DNA of 5,042 nt from Candidatus Magasanikiibacteriota bacterium (GTDB taxonomy: Bacteria > Patescibacteriota > Patescibacteriia > Magasanikbacterales > UBA922). Numbering within the stretch: the first letter of the stretch is position 1; every line of letters begins with the position of its first letter. The stretch is from the NCBI GenBank assembly GCA_023246565.1, contig JAHFIE010000062.1, positions 1 through 5,042 of the forward strand, read 5' to 3'. The notes beneath the pieces were generated by a model. That model saw only the letters and a list, made by a program, of their open reading frames with translations, ran no database searches and had not been told where the DNA came from. Of the stretch, positions 4,141 through 5,042 are shown piece by piece. A program made the position numbers and the translations under genes.

Positions 4141-5042
4141 ATGATAAAAAGACAATCGTCTAAATTTATTTTTGTTGTTGGTGGAGTACTTTCCGGGGTT
4201 GGTAAAGGTGTTACGTCAGCATCTCTCGGGGCTATCTTTAAAGCAAAAGGCATGAAGGTTACTGCGCTCAAAATTGACCCTTATGTAAATATTGATGCCG
4301 GTACCATGAATCCCACGGAACATGGTGAAGTCTTTGTAACTAATGACGCTGATGAAACTGATCAAGACATGGGAAATTATGAGCGTTTTTTGGATGTTGA
4401 TTTGGATTCGAACAGTTATATGACAACCGGTCGCGTGTATTTAAGTGTCATTGAACGTGAACGTGCCATGAAATACAAAGGTAAATGTGTTGAAGTCGTT
4501 CCGCATATTCCTGAAGAAGTTATCCGTCGTATAAAGACTGCTGCACATAATTATGATGCTGATATAACAATTATTGAAGTCGGTGGAACCGTTGGTGAAT
4601 ATCAAAACATTTTATTTTTGGAAGCTGGACGAATGATGAAATTGGAAAGTCCAGATGATGTGGCGTTTGTCCTGGTCAGTTATTTACCCATTCCCTCTCA
4701 TTTGGGAGAAATGAAAACAAAACCAACGCAACACGCGGCCAGAGCTTTGAATAGCGCGGGTATTAATCCTGATGTTATCATTGCGCGTGGTGAACATGAA
4801 CTCGATAAACCACGCTTGGAAAAATTAGCTGTTTTTTGCGGTGTTAAACCTGATCATTGTATTTCAGCGCCTGATGTACCCTCAATTTATGAAATTCCCT
4901 TGGTTTTGGAACGTCAAAATTTGGGAAATAAATTATTGAAAATTTTACAGTGTAAAAATCGTCCAAGTAATTTGGAACCATGGCGTACCTTTGTTGAACA
5001 GATTACGTCAGCACAACGTGAAGTAAAAATTGCTGTGGTGGG
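4141..5042 (+). CDS. pyrG: CTP synthase, 3' end beyond the window
   Basis: PyrG makes CTP from UTP, ATP and glutamine. The frame is open from ATG 4141 to the window edge, 300 codons plus two bases, covering the N-terminal synthetase (amidoligase) domain and the beginning of the linker. The C-terminal glutaminase domain lies outside. Motifs seen are the P-loop GGVLSGVGKG at 14-23, GTMNPTEHGEVFVTNDADETDQD across about 54-76 with D74 at the Mg site, E146 in EVGGTVGE at 146-153 (second Mg ligand), and KTKPTQH at 192-198 for UTP/CTP binding. The stretch after GTVG reads EYQNILFLEAGRMMKL, and SYLPIPSHLGEMKTKPTQ replaces the usual lVPyl..aGE.KTKPTQ. This matches a subtype I associate with CPR bacteria. 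The start is fixed by homology beginning KFIFVVGG at residue 8. No Shine-Dalgarno is present; the GGAGG at 4112-4116 lies in the terminator and is too far away. Confidence 0.95.
   Translation, partial: MIKRQSSKFIFVVGGVLSGVGKGVTSASLGAIFKAKGMKVTALKIDPYVNIDAGTMNPTEHGEVFVTNDADETDQDMGNYERFLDVDLDSNSYMTTGRVYLSVIERERAMKYKGKCVEVVPHIPEEVIRRIKTAAHNYDADITIIEVGGTVGEYQNILFLEAGRMMKLESPDDVAFVLVSYLPIPSHLGEMKTKPTQHAARALNSAGINPDVIIARGEHELDKPRLEKLAVFCGVKPDHCISAPDVPSIYEIPLVLERQNLGNKLLKILQCKNRPSNLEPWRTFVEQITSAQREVKIAVV

Noticed and set aside
4071..4271. Open frame on the - strand across the rplI end and pyrG start
   Set aside because: It crosses the rplI terminator and is antisense to the conserved PyrG P-loop region.
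1..5042. Recoded UGA, as in some CPR lineages
   Set aside because: All genes read through intact with the standard code and no in-frame TGA occurs within a conserved domain.
1..5042. CRISPR array, tRNA, rRNA, insertion sequence or riboswitch
   Set aside because: No regular repeat array, cloverleaf, terminal inverted repeats or transposase was seen, and the region where an FMN riboswitch would be expected is off the left edge.

Overview
The window carries ordinary chromosomal genes from a compact, moderately AT-rich bacterial genome using the standard code (no gene needs TGA read through). Several proteins look like versions I associate with Patescibacteria (CPR). These are the short riboflavin-kinase tail, the lumazine synthase with an altered C-terminal loop, the F420 gamma-glutamyl-ligase-like protein, and a CTP synthase with GEYQN where most bacteria have GDIES. 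Near-absence of Shine-Dalgarno sequences and gene spacings of 3-5 bases fit the same picture. The assignment rests on remembered family features, not a search, and is moderately confident.

Left part, + strand (1-1592): the 3' end of a riboflavin kinase gene (ribF type), riboflavin synthase (ribE), lumazine synthase (ribH) and a small glutaredoxin-like gene. They sit 5, 4 and 3 bases apart, so they look like one transcript. RibH makes 6,7-dimethyl-8-ribityllumazine, RibE converts it to riboflavin, and the kinase converts riboflavin to FMN. Earlier pathway genes would lie outside the window. The run ends in a hairpin plus T-tract that also covers the end of the opposing gene.

Middle part, - strand (1609-3572): reading leftwards, the GTPase gene era, then a 104-residue coiled-coil protein of unknown function, then a 231-residue CofE-like protein. 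The coiled-coil gene has a near-consensus promoter, a perfect AAGGAGG and AGA-rich arginine codons, all unlike its neighbours.

Right part, + strand (3644-5042): rplI (ribosomal protein L9), apparently leaderless and divergent from era, its terminator, then pyrG (CTP synthase), cut by the window end after 300 codons.

No RNA gene, mobile element, CRISPR array or obviously new multi-gene system is visible, and no gene-free stretch exceeds 300 bases. The best leads are the odd coiled-coil gene, the CofE-like protein whose substrate is unknown, the divergent era/rplI control region with a repeated decamer, and the lineage-specific changes in RibH and PyrG.
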